A DNA stretch of 64,000 nt from Lunularia cruciata (taxonomy: Eukaryota > Streptophyta > Marchantiopsida > Lunulariales > Lunulariaceae): NCBI GenBank assembly GCA_948567375.1, contig OX419756.1, positions 40,624,333-40,688,332 of the forward strand. The letters are read 5' to 3'. The position numbers and the translations under genes were made by a program. The notes under the pieces are model-generated. The model had not been told where the DNA came from. It did no database searches and worked only from the letters and a program-made list of their open reading frames with translations. Shown one piece after another: positions 44,985 through 55,291 of this stretch (positions are counted from its first letter, which is position 1; the number at the start of each line of letters is the position of its first letter).

Positions 44985-46030
44985 AGTGGTGATGCCTATC
45001 AAGCGCATCCTACGTTACTCTACCAAGCCAAGGCTCACAATCCAGGTCAAACAGTTTAGGTTTATAGCCTAACCTAATATCTAACACTTGGATGCCTCTA
45101 ACACTGTTTGAATAGCAAGAATACCGGTGCAAAAACCCATTTCCCGCTCTCTCTCATTGGCATTGGGCTCCACCAACTATTGTAATTGAGAGTTCCAAAC
45201 CAATCTAGGACCTCCCTCTCAAAAAGCATGGGAGCCTAGGAAACTCATAAGTGTGGGAAAAGCGGCTTTGGGCTATCCAACTAGGTTCACCATTGCCATA
45301 GGTGACCTATCAGCCACTACCACCATTTGAAATTGACGCCCAACATCCAAGATGTCATCAACAATGATGTGGTCTAGTCATTGAATCTTGTCATAAGTGC
45401 ACTGTAGAACCTCCTTGGGTAAGAGATTTGTCTACCAAAGATGAAGATGATGAGCACGTGATCCCACTTTGGTTGCATCTAAAAACAAGGCAGGTCTTAT
45501 CTAAGAATGGACCTAATGTGTACTTTCCACCACATGGCTACAAGAATCACCCATCAAAAGGACATTCTCCAAAAGTTAAGCTGGAGAAAAAACTAATGAA
45601 TATGGAGATGTCGTAGTTTCTGTAACATCTCCCAAAACACACCAGAATAGGGATCTTGAAGACCCAACCTTAGCCGGCAGGTATATGTCCCTAACATGGT
45701 CATCCAAAAATCACCAAATGAACATGCTCATGTCTCTCTAGATCATGCGCCCCCAATAAGGAAATGTTTGCTGGTAGGACCTTTTGGTAACCCCTAACTA
45801 TTGACATAGGATACTAATAGTCCAAGTGTGCCACATGATGGAGAGAGACTTGCCTAAAGTCTCATCTTTCTCCACATAAAAGTAATTCTGTACTTGTATA
45901 CCCACCTATAGTACCATAGCTAGTCCAATGTTGATCCTACCAAACAACTCCAATAGACATACTCCCTCTATTGGATATTGCCAAGCAATGAGTGTGGTAT
46001 CCAAAGGTATCAAGGTAATTGACTCTGGAT
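44985..46030 (-). pseudogene. C5-cytosine DNA methyltransferase domain inside copy C
   Basis: Same domain and place as in A and B. Motif I: SIGVVW-like frame, with LLELFGRIN readable at 45955-45929 (FGG decayed to FGR). Motif IV: Gly, stop, Pro-Cys, stop, Gly at 45705-45688; the stops are TGA for Trp and TAG for Gln. Motif VI: LLENV then LLMGDSC at about 45576-45540, with Glu-Asn-Val intact at 45569-45561. Motif VIII: KVGSRAHHLHLW, a stop for Trp, TNLLPKEVL at about 45475-45415. Motifs IX/X: REMGFCTG near 45160-45135 and the decayed ILG segment near 45085. The conventional order agrees with a DNMT3-like fold. Inactive. Confidence 0.85.
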
Positions 46031-46199
46031 GCTCATACTCACATTGGTCTCCTGGTGGTACAAAGGCTCCACTCCAAGCCTACTACATCAACTAATCTAC
46101 ATGCTATTGCAATACCTCCTCTAAACTCCACAATGGAACATCCAAGGTGGATGGAAAAATTCCACTTGTACTCCAAATCCAAGTGATCTCCTCTAGTAC

Positions 46200-46850
46200 A
46201 GGGTTATAATTTGCATGGGCATTCCCCTCCAATAAGTCACCAGGCCAAGTAACAGTACCACTGAAAGCTAAACTGATGTTGCCATGGTCCCAAATGGTAG
46301 TAAGCCAAGACTGCTACTAGTAAAGCATACTAGAAGGCGACATAATTGTCCATCACCAAACTGCCAACCTAGTCTATAGGAGGTTGTCTCCTCCCAATAG
46401 TCAATAGTGAAACCCATGGTGTACAACACTACTCTCCCAACTAACACAGCATATGACTTAGCCATTGTCGCCATGGCTTGAGCTCTCACCATAAAGCTAT
46501 CAGTCGGATGACCGGGCTGAATTTGAACAGCAAGCTCTCCACATTTGATGTATTGTGTAGAACCACCACCTAAAGATGTTTGGATCTAAAATAGACATCT
46601 TTCCACATTGGTCTTCCATAACTCTAGACTGACAACTATAGGCTTCCCCAACATAAGGGATTGCGCACCAGAGTCAAGTGGTGTATAGACCTTCCCTGAA
46701 GGTCCCACCAAACTAAAAATCCCCCTTTAGTTATCTAACAAGACAACCCCAAGTGTAAACTATGCTCGCTCAAAGGCTGGTCCAGCTGGTAACTCCTCCA
46801 ATCTAATCATTGCTGCCTACCATAAACCACTAGTTGTTGAGCGAATCCCA
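46200..46850 (-). pseudogene. protease region of copy C
   Basis: LDSGAQSLMLG is readable at about 46680-46645 on -, the retropepsin active site. It is followed by the open piece 46492-46268 with MATMAKSYAVLVGRVVLYTM and DYWEETTSYRLGWQ, matching the protease tail of copies A and B. Confidence 0.78.
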
Positions 46851-48918
46851 TGCTCCTCAACCAAGTCAACTCCACTATCAACCACCTCTTCTCTAGTAGT
46901 AGGGATCACATCATCCCTACTCTCACAAAGCATGGCAGCCAATTGGAACATTGGAGTTGGGTCAACTTCCAATGTACACATGTCATTGGCTAAAAATAAA
47001 GGATAGCACATAATTAGTTGAGCTACCTCCACCATTGTGCCAAACTTAATTTGTGTAGTAGTACGTGGTTGACTAATAGATAGTCCATCATGCACCCCAT
47101 GACCACCTACCACACCTACACTAGGACGTCTAGGAGCTATGGATGACGTCTATAGGGCCTTAGAGAGCATAAAAGACTACAAAAGTCTAACCTATCTCCC
47201 AACCTCTCCTCTTTGTGAGTCCAACTCCACTGATGCTCCTCTAAGCTCTAGAGCATGTATTACACCCCTAGTCATTGTGGCAGACGCATCCATCTGAATT
47301 GTCCCGCACATGAAATCCAAGATGTCTCTATATCACCAGCATATGGGGTAGAAGCCTCAACACCCAAATCTAATCTTCTTTGAGTTATGGCCATGCTAGA
47401 CCACATTTATTCCAACTTGTCAATTTGAGTAGCCATGGTTGTATTAAAAGTAAGGGTAGGTATTGCATCCTTACTAGGTATGGATCCTCTATCACCACCT
47501 CTACCACCTCTACCACCTTCTCCTCCATGACTTGGAGCTCCTCTACCACCTGCCATAGTAGCCCTACTACTCCGTACCTCCGGGTGTAGGTCAAAGCACC
47601 GGTCACTAGTGTGACCAAATCTATGGTAATGCTCAAACTGTGTCTATGTTGGCTATGATGCACCAGAGGTATTAGGTCCAATGCCTTGAGTGCACTCTCT
47701 CCTACGGTGAGGTCCACCACAAGTCCAACAAGCAACACCACTACTCACTGGTTGCTTTTGACCCAAAAATGAAGGTAATGATCTAGCAACACCAGGCCCT
47801 CCACTCGCTCCATGGAATCTAGGTTGTCCACCTTATCCTCAAAAACCAACATGGTGTGGTGCACTCTATTGCACTCTAGAAGAAGTAACAGTTATGGATG
47901 AGGTCTCCCTACCAAATTCAGATGTCACCACTCTCTTCTCCACCATGTTAAGCTTAATATACTCAGCCAAACCAAAGACCATTGCCAAAGTAGGTGAAGT
48001 AGCTTGTAACAACGTAGCATCACATACTCTACATTGCAACTCTATGTCAAGTATCCCATACCAAAACTTGACTACCTAGGCCTCAATAACTCCTTGAGTA
48101 AAATTGATCAGCCATCTCATGCAAGTGTATGCCTCACGTAAGCTCTCTCCAGCCTTCCGTTGGAACTTTTGCAAGCTCCTTAGCTTGTCAATCCGCACTC
48201 CCTGGTAGTTCTGCCTCAAAAATTGGAAGAACTCTACCATGGGGTTAAACCCCGGTACTACACCACCTCCACTTGTAGTAGCACCATCTCCAAGAGATCC
48301 ATCAACACTAATAGAGCTAGAACTTGTAGGCACAACCAATCTACTCCTAGAAATTGAGCTTGAAGTAATGGAGACATAGTTTAGAGACAAGTATTGTCTC
48401 CATAGCTCAATCACCTCCAAGTGAGCTCTCCTAAACTCATGGTAGTCATCCATTAATGGACCCTCTAAATGCTGAAACAACCCCTTCCATGCCATGAAAG
48501 GTGTGAACAAAGTTGAGTTCCGCATCTATTGCAGATCACACCAACTATCAAAATCCTGGATGAAGTCATCCAACTCAATGGTACCCACTATACCAGAGTA
48601 ATGTTTGGGGCCTTTGGAGGCTCCATAGATCTCATCCGTGTCCCACAAAAATGGTGCAGACACACCAAGTGCACTCTCAACTGGGTTAACTCTTGTGTCA
48701 GACTCTAACTTAGAGTCAATCTTCTCCCTCATTGGGACTTGAGATACAGGTTGATATTGAACGCCACTCCTAGTAAACCCACTCCATATTGCAATACTAT
48801 CTCCTCCAAAATCCCCAAAGAACTCCGTCATGACAAAGTAACCAAGAATTGTAACCCGTAATTGTAACCTCCGCAAGCACCCCACCAAGTGCCAACACCA
48901 CCAGCTAAACGTCACCAA
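46850..48918 (-). pseudogene. gag of copy C (fullest copy)
   Basis: Reading on -: 48918-48526 begins the conserved N-terminal part (VQYQPVSQVPMREKIDSKLE; ASKGPKHYSGIVGTIELDDF), 48525-48076 is a 149-residue capsid-like stretch (FTPFMAWKGLFQHLEGPLMD; FNPMVEFFQFLRQNYQGVRI; KFQRKAGESLREAYTCMRWL), then the zinc-knuckle part near 47760-47590 (CWTCGGPHRRREC and a second knuckle with lost Cys) and a Gly/Arg-rich tail. The capsid stretch has the normal retrotransposon gag pattern (F..L.......RE....M.W). It is split by a stop near 48526. Confidence 0.8.
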
Positions 48919-49634
48919 CTAATGTAGCTCTAACTATTACTACAACAACAATTATAGGTGAAAGTGCAACCTGTAACCTGCCATCACAACATGCACTCTC
49001 ACGGTCTATAGGTCATCACTTCCTATCTCACCGGAGAGAGAAACATAGGTATTTTGATTGGTCATCATTCTAGCCTCACTACCAAGAGCACACCAAAGCA
49101 CCAATGCTCTAAAGTCAGGGCACCTCACAAAAACAAGGCGCACAAACAAGAAGCAGAGGATGGAGGAGGTCCAATCACAAGAAATCTAAATGAAACCACT
49201 ACATCTCATGAATAAACATTGGACTAACTCTACCACCATTTAGCATTTGACATAATATGAGTTCTCTACTTCTTATAAGCTACCAAGATCAGCTACCAAG
49301 ATCAGCAAGAACAAGATCGGACTGTCTCTCCTAGCCAAAGCTACATGTGTATAGATAACAATGGAACAGTCACTAGGACAACAAGTGAAGGTGGACCAAT
49401 TGGCTAGGGCACTAGTCTAAGAACCAGAGATCTAGGGGTCAAACCTTGTTGTGCACAATCTAGCAAGATGGGCAGATTTTTCCAAAAAATGACAAAAATC
49501 TACTGTAAACTAGCTAGCCTCATGCCAACAAGTTGGCTTGTTGGCCCTTCTAGGCCTTCGGAGCCTCTCATAGCTCACAGCCCTATGCCTTGAAATGCCA
49601 AAATTTAGCTAAATGAGGCCTTCCTTCTTGCCAC

Positions 49635-49668
49635 TTTGAAACTCCTCCAACACTAGAGGAGTTTCAAA
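49635..49668. repeat. hairpin, 13-nt arms, 8-nt loop
   Basis: 49635-49647 is the reverse complement of 49656-49668. Confidence 0.88.
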
Positions 49669-50920
49669 CTCAAAACTCAAAACTCTTCCTAATTTGGCCA
49701 ACGAGCAAAACGTAAGCTCCAACAAAAATTTGACATAAAATCTGATGTAAGTCCCTAAAGTTGGCTAACTGCCAAATCCTCCGCTAGCTCTCTGCTCGAG
49801 CCAAATTGAAATGAAAATTTCTCCAAATCATAAATTCACAAGGATGGGTTCCCAACTCCACCTTCAATTTCACTTTTTGAGCCCATCTTGCACCAGATTG
49901 GTTCTACTTTCACCCCAAAATCATAACCACTGCTCAAAATTGCTTCTCTTTGCTCAAAATTTGGCCAACGCTTCCACACACCGTCTGCCTCATTGCCAAA
50001 TTTGCATCAATCAAATGAGCTTCTGCACATTAGGGAAAAGTTGAACTCCGATTGAGCTACCAATGATCAGCAAGTCTTAGAGATACCACCAACACTCTTA
50101 GTTTGTGCACTCAATTTTTCCTTGACTTCTCTTCTCTGATGTAACCAGTTTGTTTACACAACTCAAATCACTCTCAATCAAATTAGTACTTGATCTATCA
50201 CTCAATAATCTACCAACAATTGGGCATTGATTATAATCAAGCCACACCCACTCCAACTAAGAGAATCCAGGTGATGCTCGCCGGCCTCTATCCACCATAA
50301 CCAAGAACTCGAAGGCTCAACATCATAGAAGTGAGTACTTTGGAGCTACACTTCAAAACTATACTCCTTGGACTCAAGCTAGGTCTCAAACCCTAACGAT
50401 CCCACTAATGGCACACTCGACGATCCAAATGGTGCAAGTGACAATATGCCCCACCATGTCAATTCCCCGAACATGAAATATATCCATCAAAAAGTAGTCT
50501 ATGAGTAACCACCAAAATACTTATGACTACCAACACTACTACTCAAGAGTTTGAGCAATCTAGATGTGATGCTACAAATGACTTGACAAAGTAAAGAATT
50601 GACGGAGTCCAATCACAAGAAATCTAAACAATAACACTCCATTTCACAAATCCAAACAAGATTGATTCTACCTCCATTTGGCACTTGATATAATATAACA
50701 TCTATCTATTCTTACATTACCAAGATCACCAAGGATGAGATCAATTGTAATCTCCTAACCAAAGCTACATAGGTATAGATATGAGTCTACCCATCTTTTA
50801 GACAACAAGTGAGGGTGGTATATGACCACCTTCACTATTAGCAAGGGATCAGAGGAGCATAGCACTCCCTATTGGGATCTCACCACCAAGTCAATGAATG
50901 GGATCAAGGAGAAGCTGCAC

Positions 50921-50976
50921 TCCAACTACACTAAATTTTTCTTCCAAGGTTGGAAGAAAAATTTAGAATAGTTGGA
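50921..50976. repeat. long inverted repeat, 17-nt and 8-nt paired arms
   Basis: 50931-50947 pairs exactly with 50950-50966 around GG; two mismatched bases further out, 50921-50928 pairs with 50969-50976. Confidence 0.9.
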
Positions 50977-52032
50977 GCTCTGCAATCATAAATTTCAAGA
51001 CCTCCAAAAGCCTCTCCAAATCCGGTAGACTCCACCAAATCTGACTTTAACTTGAACAACCTCCAAATTATGTCAATCCTCTACCAATCTAGCATATCAC
51101 TAACTATTCCACCAAATCTAAAATTCCAAATCAAGCTACTTTCTCCAAATTGGGAGATGTAGAACTCCAAATCCTTAATTTGAGGGAAATAGTTCCTATA
51201 TTTGACCTCAATTTTGCATCTTGGCTCAACACTCAACCTTGAATTTCACCTTTTTGAACTTAGAGTGACTCTTTGATCCAAGAAATTGAAATTGAATTGA
51301 CAATGTATCTCAAATTGCAATTGTAATCACCAAGTACCACCAACCACCGAGCACCACCCACTAATGTAAACCTAACCATTACAACTATTCTAGGAAAAGA
51401 GTGATGTATAATCTGCCATCACAACATGCACTCTCACATTCTATAGAACTTCCTACTTCACCAAAGAGAAACATAAGTGGTCTTGTTGGTCATTACTCCA
51501 ACCTCACTATTGAAAGCACACCAGAGCACCAATGCTCTAAATATCAAGGCACCTCACACAACTATGGTGCACAAAAAAGAAGCAAAGAATAAAAGGTATC
51601 CAATCACAAGAAATCTAAATGATAACTCTCTATCTCACAAATCCAAACTAGATTGACTTTACCACCATTTGGCATTTGACTTTTAGGAGCATCTATCTAC
51701 TCCTACATTACCAAGATCACCAAGGATGGGATCAATTGCAATCTCCTAGCCAAAGCTACATAAGTATAGATATGAATCCACCAATCTCTTTGACAAAAAG
51801 TGAAGGTTGACCAAAGGCACCCGTCAAAGATCCATAGTTCAAACTTTGTTGCGTGCAATCTTGAATGGTGAGTTTATTTTACCAAAATATTACCAAAAAC
51901 CAAATTAACTAGCTAACCTCATGCCAACACGTTGGTTGGCAGGCATTTCCATGTCTTCGTAGCCTCTCTAGCCCACAACCTTATGCCTCAAAGTGCAAAA
52001 TGAGTCATTTATAGTCAGCAATATCAAACCCG

Positions 52033-52377
52033 CTCCAAATGGGTAAACTTAGACTAACTTGTTCACTAGCTCACTTTGAGACCTCCAATTGCCTCTCCAA
52101 TTCTAACCGACCCACAATACTTGCTCTACCTTGGGAAATCAAAACCTCTCCAAATGGGTTAACTTTGACTAACTCTGTCACTAACTCACTTTGAGATTTC
52201 CAAATGCCTCTCAAACTCTAGCAAACCTTCAATACTTGCTCTACCTTGGGAAGTCAAACCTTCTCCAAATAGGTTAAATTTGACTAACTTGGTCACTAAC
52301 TCACTTTGAGACTTCTAGATGCTTCTCATACTTTGGTCGACCTCCAACACTTGCTCTACCTTGGATTCACCTCCAAA
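52033..52377. repeat. tandem repeat, about 115 bp x 3
   Basis: CTCCAAATGGG (or AGG) starts at 52033, 52148 and 52263, each followed by a matching block that includes CACTTTGAGA and CTTGCTCTACCTTGG. The units are diverged by point changes. Confidence 0.88.
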
Positions 52378-52750
52378 TCAAACTTATCTCCACTCTGGTA
52401 GGCCTCTATTACGGTTTGTTGACTTCCAAATTGTTCATCAAATATCAAATTGAATCAAATTGAGAGGATGAAGAACTCCAAATCTTTAATTCAAGGGGAT
52501 AAGTTCTTAAATCTACCTCCAATTTTGGGACTCATTTTTCATCACTCAACCTTGATTCCCTTCCTTGTGCTCAAATCAAACTCAATTTCAATACAATTGA
52601 ACACAAATGGACTTGATTTGGATAATTTTAACAACGCTTTTACATCATTAAAAAATACATCAAAATCTTCACACAAACTCAATTTAATCTCCTTGTGCTC
52701 TAATCAAATCTAATTTTTGTGCAATTGAATACTCACACACTCTTATTTTT

Positions 52751-54043
52751 ACAATTTTTAAATATTTTTTATTATATATTATTATCTAATTTAATCTTAT
52801 ATTTGAATTATCAATGGTAAAATTTAAACTATGACTGAATGTAAGATGAATATACGTGCAAACAGGTGAGCTACTTTCGAACTCCATTTCTGCTTGTGAA
52901 CCCAATGCTAAGGCCCTAATTTTATTTATCCGTTCTAATATAAAATACACTTCCATCGGTGTGTGTATGTAGAGGAGGAAAAATGTGTAGAGACTAACAT
53001 CCTTCTTGCAATCATAAAGCAAATAATAGACAAAGGAATTTCGGTGTCAACACTCTATGCTTTACCATGACTTTTGCAATATTTCAAATAAAAGAGAAAA
53101 AAGATATTACCATGTACACCATTATTCTAACACTAACAACGTACTATCCATATCAAGCTCCCGCTCAGCTGAAAATCTTCGAAATCAAGTTAAAACTTGC
53201 CTGTAAAAGAGCACTAACGAATCGTGACCAAGATATGGCATACTTGAAGTTCTCCACTGTGCATTATTGAGTATGTTCTTGATTCATACACCCGGTGAAA
53301 GAATTTATATCTGGTTTACTACTTAGTAAACCAGGTACAAATTATAAAACTTCTCAATACAGGAAGTGTTTCAAAGCTTTTCCGACCTCCACAGTCGGGA
53401 GAGCTTGAAAGGTTCTCAAATTTGGCTTCCAAGTCTTCCCATTTGACACCATAAACGACGTCGTCGATACTATATACCAAGGTTGCCTTGTGGATCTGTG
53501 CTTGAAGTGACATGTAAATACTGGAGGAGAATAACACTCTATGTGTCAAGGTTTTGCCTGTTCACTCCTGAGAGTCTTCTTTGAGTTTCCATGAAATGAC
53601 TACCGAGGTTGTTTTCCAGTACCGTATTCTGATGATGGAAACGACGTGCAAGTGATTATCCAGCAGTCTCCTGCTTTCTTCACATTTCAAGCTTTGAAAG
53701 TCGGTGACTTCCTTCGCAAAAGAGATAGATTATGCACCAAAGACATTACAGGGTTTAATGGTCGTAGCTCTAGAGAAGTGCATCGTCTTAGAGAACAAAC
53801 TACTGTATCTCGTGTGACTTTTGCTGAAGAAGGAGCAAACTAACACACATTGGCTCTTAACATCCTATGTTAAGAACTAACACACATTTGCTCTTAACAT
53901 CCTATGTTAAGAACTACAGTATGTATGCAACAGATTGCCTATTTCGGTCCGCAGACACCCACTATCAATTTTCTCCTAGAATCAGTCCGAAGATGACTCT
54001 CCAAAAAAGTTTGCCATGGGAGGAATCCTCCATCTAGCGGGTA
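52751..54043. other. intergenic stretch left of the F-box gene
   Basis: Unique-looking, moderately AT-rich. A palindrome with 11-nt arms lies at 53311-53334. Two small open stretches (53549-53319 on -, 76 residues; 53646-53843 on +, 65 residues) show no recognisable domain and are not called. Confidence 0.5.
53839..53912. repeat. 37-bp tandem duplication, each unit with a hairpin
   Basis: 53839-53875 and 53876-53912 are the same except for one base. Each contains TCTTAACAT-CCT-ATGTTAAGA, a hairpin with 9-nt arms. It lies about 130 bases beyond the stop of the F-box gene, possibly within its 3' untranslated region. Confidence 0.9.
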
Positions 54044-55291
54044 TCAAACAGCAAGGAAAGAATTCAAGCCAGGTCGAAAGGAGAATGCGCTCCACTGAAA
54101 GCCTCGATTGATTCCCGAAGTCTGGCAGAGAGAAGGAATACTACTCCACTCGTCTTTCTCTACGTCGTAAGCAACGACCGAGTCGCTGGTCTTGGCACCG
54201 AAGTATATCAACGTGCCATCCGTCAACGGATTATTGTGCAACAATCCTGCATTAAGAGCCTCGGGAGGTCCTCGAGTCAACACGGTAAGTTGTCTGGTGT
54301 CGAGGTTCAGATTCATCACCAACAAGCTCTGTTGAGAGCTGCTGAAAGTGGTTCTCTGACGAAAGGACTTATCCCACAAATTGAGCCAGGTCCGGCGAGG
54401 TTCTACATCCAACGACAACACCACCAGTATTCGGCCCCCACAACGGACCAGGGTGACTGAAGTACACGGTCTGCTGAGCGTGGGGAAAGACAAATCATAC
54501 ATCTTCCAGCTCAAGTCCTCCACATTCAAGGCAAGAATTCCAATTTGCCCAGATGTTAGTACTCCCAGGCCGTGCCTCGACACTACGTACAAGGTTTCAT
54601 TCTGGTAAGCGCTGCACTGAGCGTTCATGTAGAAGTCATTCTCAATAGTGACTTTCGTGGTCCTCCATGCGTGTATTTTGGAGTTGTAGACATGTGCATC
54701 GAATGTGCATGGGTCGCTCTGCCTGCAGCTGGGATCCAGACTGAACACAACCACAGTGTACCCGTCCGATCCCTGCTGCAGCAAATGTTTGCAAGCCACA
54801 GATGTCATATTGGGTGGTAGGGGGAGTACCCTGTAAGCTCTGGTCAACACATTGGACACGTACAAGCTCTGCTCTCGCACATTCCACTCCTGAATCACGG
54901 ATCCACAAACCAAACTGCCTTCCGAAGTTATGTCTTGGCGGACGAAATCTCCGGGGAGATAGGCCAAAGAGTGCATCTTTCTCCAGCTGTTGGTGGTCCG
55001 ATTGTAGCCGATTACGTCGAAGCTGTCCCTGAGTAAGAAAGCAGGGCAGTAGGCTTCCCAGCTGTTGGACCTTTCGTCCACCTGTTTCAGAAATAGGGAG
55101 TTGTCTGAAACTCGAATGAACTTGGCAGCCCAACCCTTGGAAAGCACTCTCACTTTGAGTATGGATGGAAATGGCATCATTGAGGCGATCTTTTCCACCA
55201 GTTCCTCCGGTAGAGAAGGTCGTCGGTCTTCCATGGACGCTAGCTTACGATTACCTTCACCTGTTCCTCTTCCGCTGTCAAGCCCCCCCAT
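54044..55291 (-). CDS. F-box protein with kelch/F-box-associated C-terminal region
   Basis: Single-exon gene, 415 residues. The F-box at about residues 24-60 reads RPSLPEELVEKIASMMPF and LKVRVLSKGWAAKF, the usual Leu-Pro...Ile...Leu-Pro/Phe...Val...Lys-Trp pattern that binds SKP1 in an SCF ubiquitin ligase. The rest (about 75-410) has beta-propeller-like repeats: YNRTTNSWRKMHSLAYLPGD, YNSKIHAWRTTKV, LNVEDLSWKMYDLSFPTLSR, and YDVEKDEWSSIPSLCQ near the end. The second Met at residue 20 (MEDRRP) is an alternative start closer to the F-box. Substrate is unknown. Codon use and an uninterrupted frame suggest a working gene. Opposite-strand open frames over it are shadows. Confidence 0.9.
   Translation of the reverse strand: MGGLDSGRGTGEGNRKLASMEDRRPSLPEELVEKIASMMPFPSILKVRVLSKGWAAKFIRVSDNSLFLKQVDERSNSWEAYCPAFLLRDSFDVIGYNRTTNSWRKMHSLAYLPGDFVRQDITSEGSLVCGSVIQEWNVREQSLYVSNVLTRAYRVLPLPPNMTSVACKHLLQQGSDGYTVVVFSLDPSCRQSDPCTFDAHVYNSKIHAWRTTKVTIENDFYMNAQCSAYQNETLYVVSRHGLGVLTSGQIGILALNVEDLSWKMYDLSFPTLSRPCTSVTLVRCGGRILVVLSLDVEPRRTWLNLWDKSFRQRTTFSSSQQSLLVMNLNLDTRQLTVLTRGPPEALNAGLLHNNPLTDGTLIYFGAKTSDSVVAYDVEKDEWSSIPSLCQTSGINRGFQWSAFSFRPGLNSFLAV

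Larger units (their letters stand above)
40808..48930 (-). mobile_element. Ty3/gypsy copy C (decayed), methyltransferase and PHD family
   Basis: The longest copy, on -. In element order: gag (48918 to about 46850), protease (about 46800-46200), DNA methyltransferase (46030-44985), RT and RNase H (44600-43300), integrase (42900-42000), PHD finger (41990-41640), LTR (41472-40808). It retains the gag core lost in copy A. Leader and LTR-like blocks extend to about 52750. Many frameshifts and stops; inactive. Confidence 0.9.
48931..52750 (-). repeat. mosaic of leader and LTR blocks of the methyltransferase family
   Basis: No coding region survives. 48960-49170 is the leader of copy C; nearly the same block recurs at 51390-51600. 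A second block, around the CAATCACAAGAAATCTAAA motif and AAAGCTACAT, occurs at about 49170-49400, 50610-50820 and 51600-51800. 50150-50590 matches the inner part of the LTR (40920-41345) but lacks its terminal repeats. 52033-52377 is a tandem repeat. The stretch therefore looks like rearranged or nested LTR/leader DNA; exact element borders could not be set. Confidence 0.6.

Noticed and set aside
54642-55133. 163-residue open frame on - overlapping the F-box gene
   Set aside because: It is an out-of-frame shadow of the F-box coding sequence and has no domain of its own. The + strand frames at 54236-55445 are likewise shadows.
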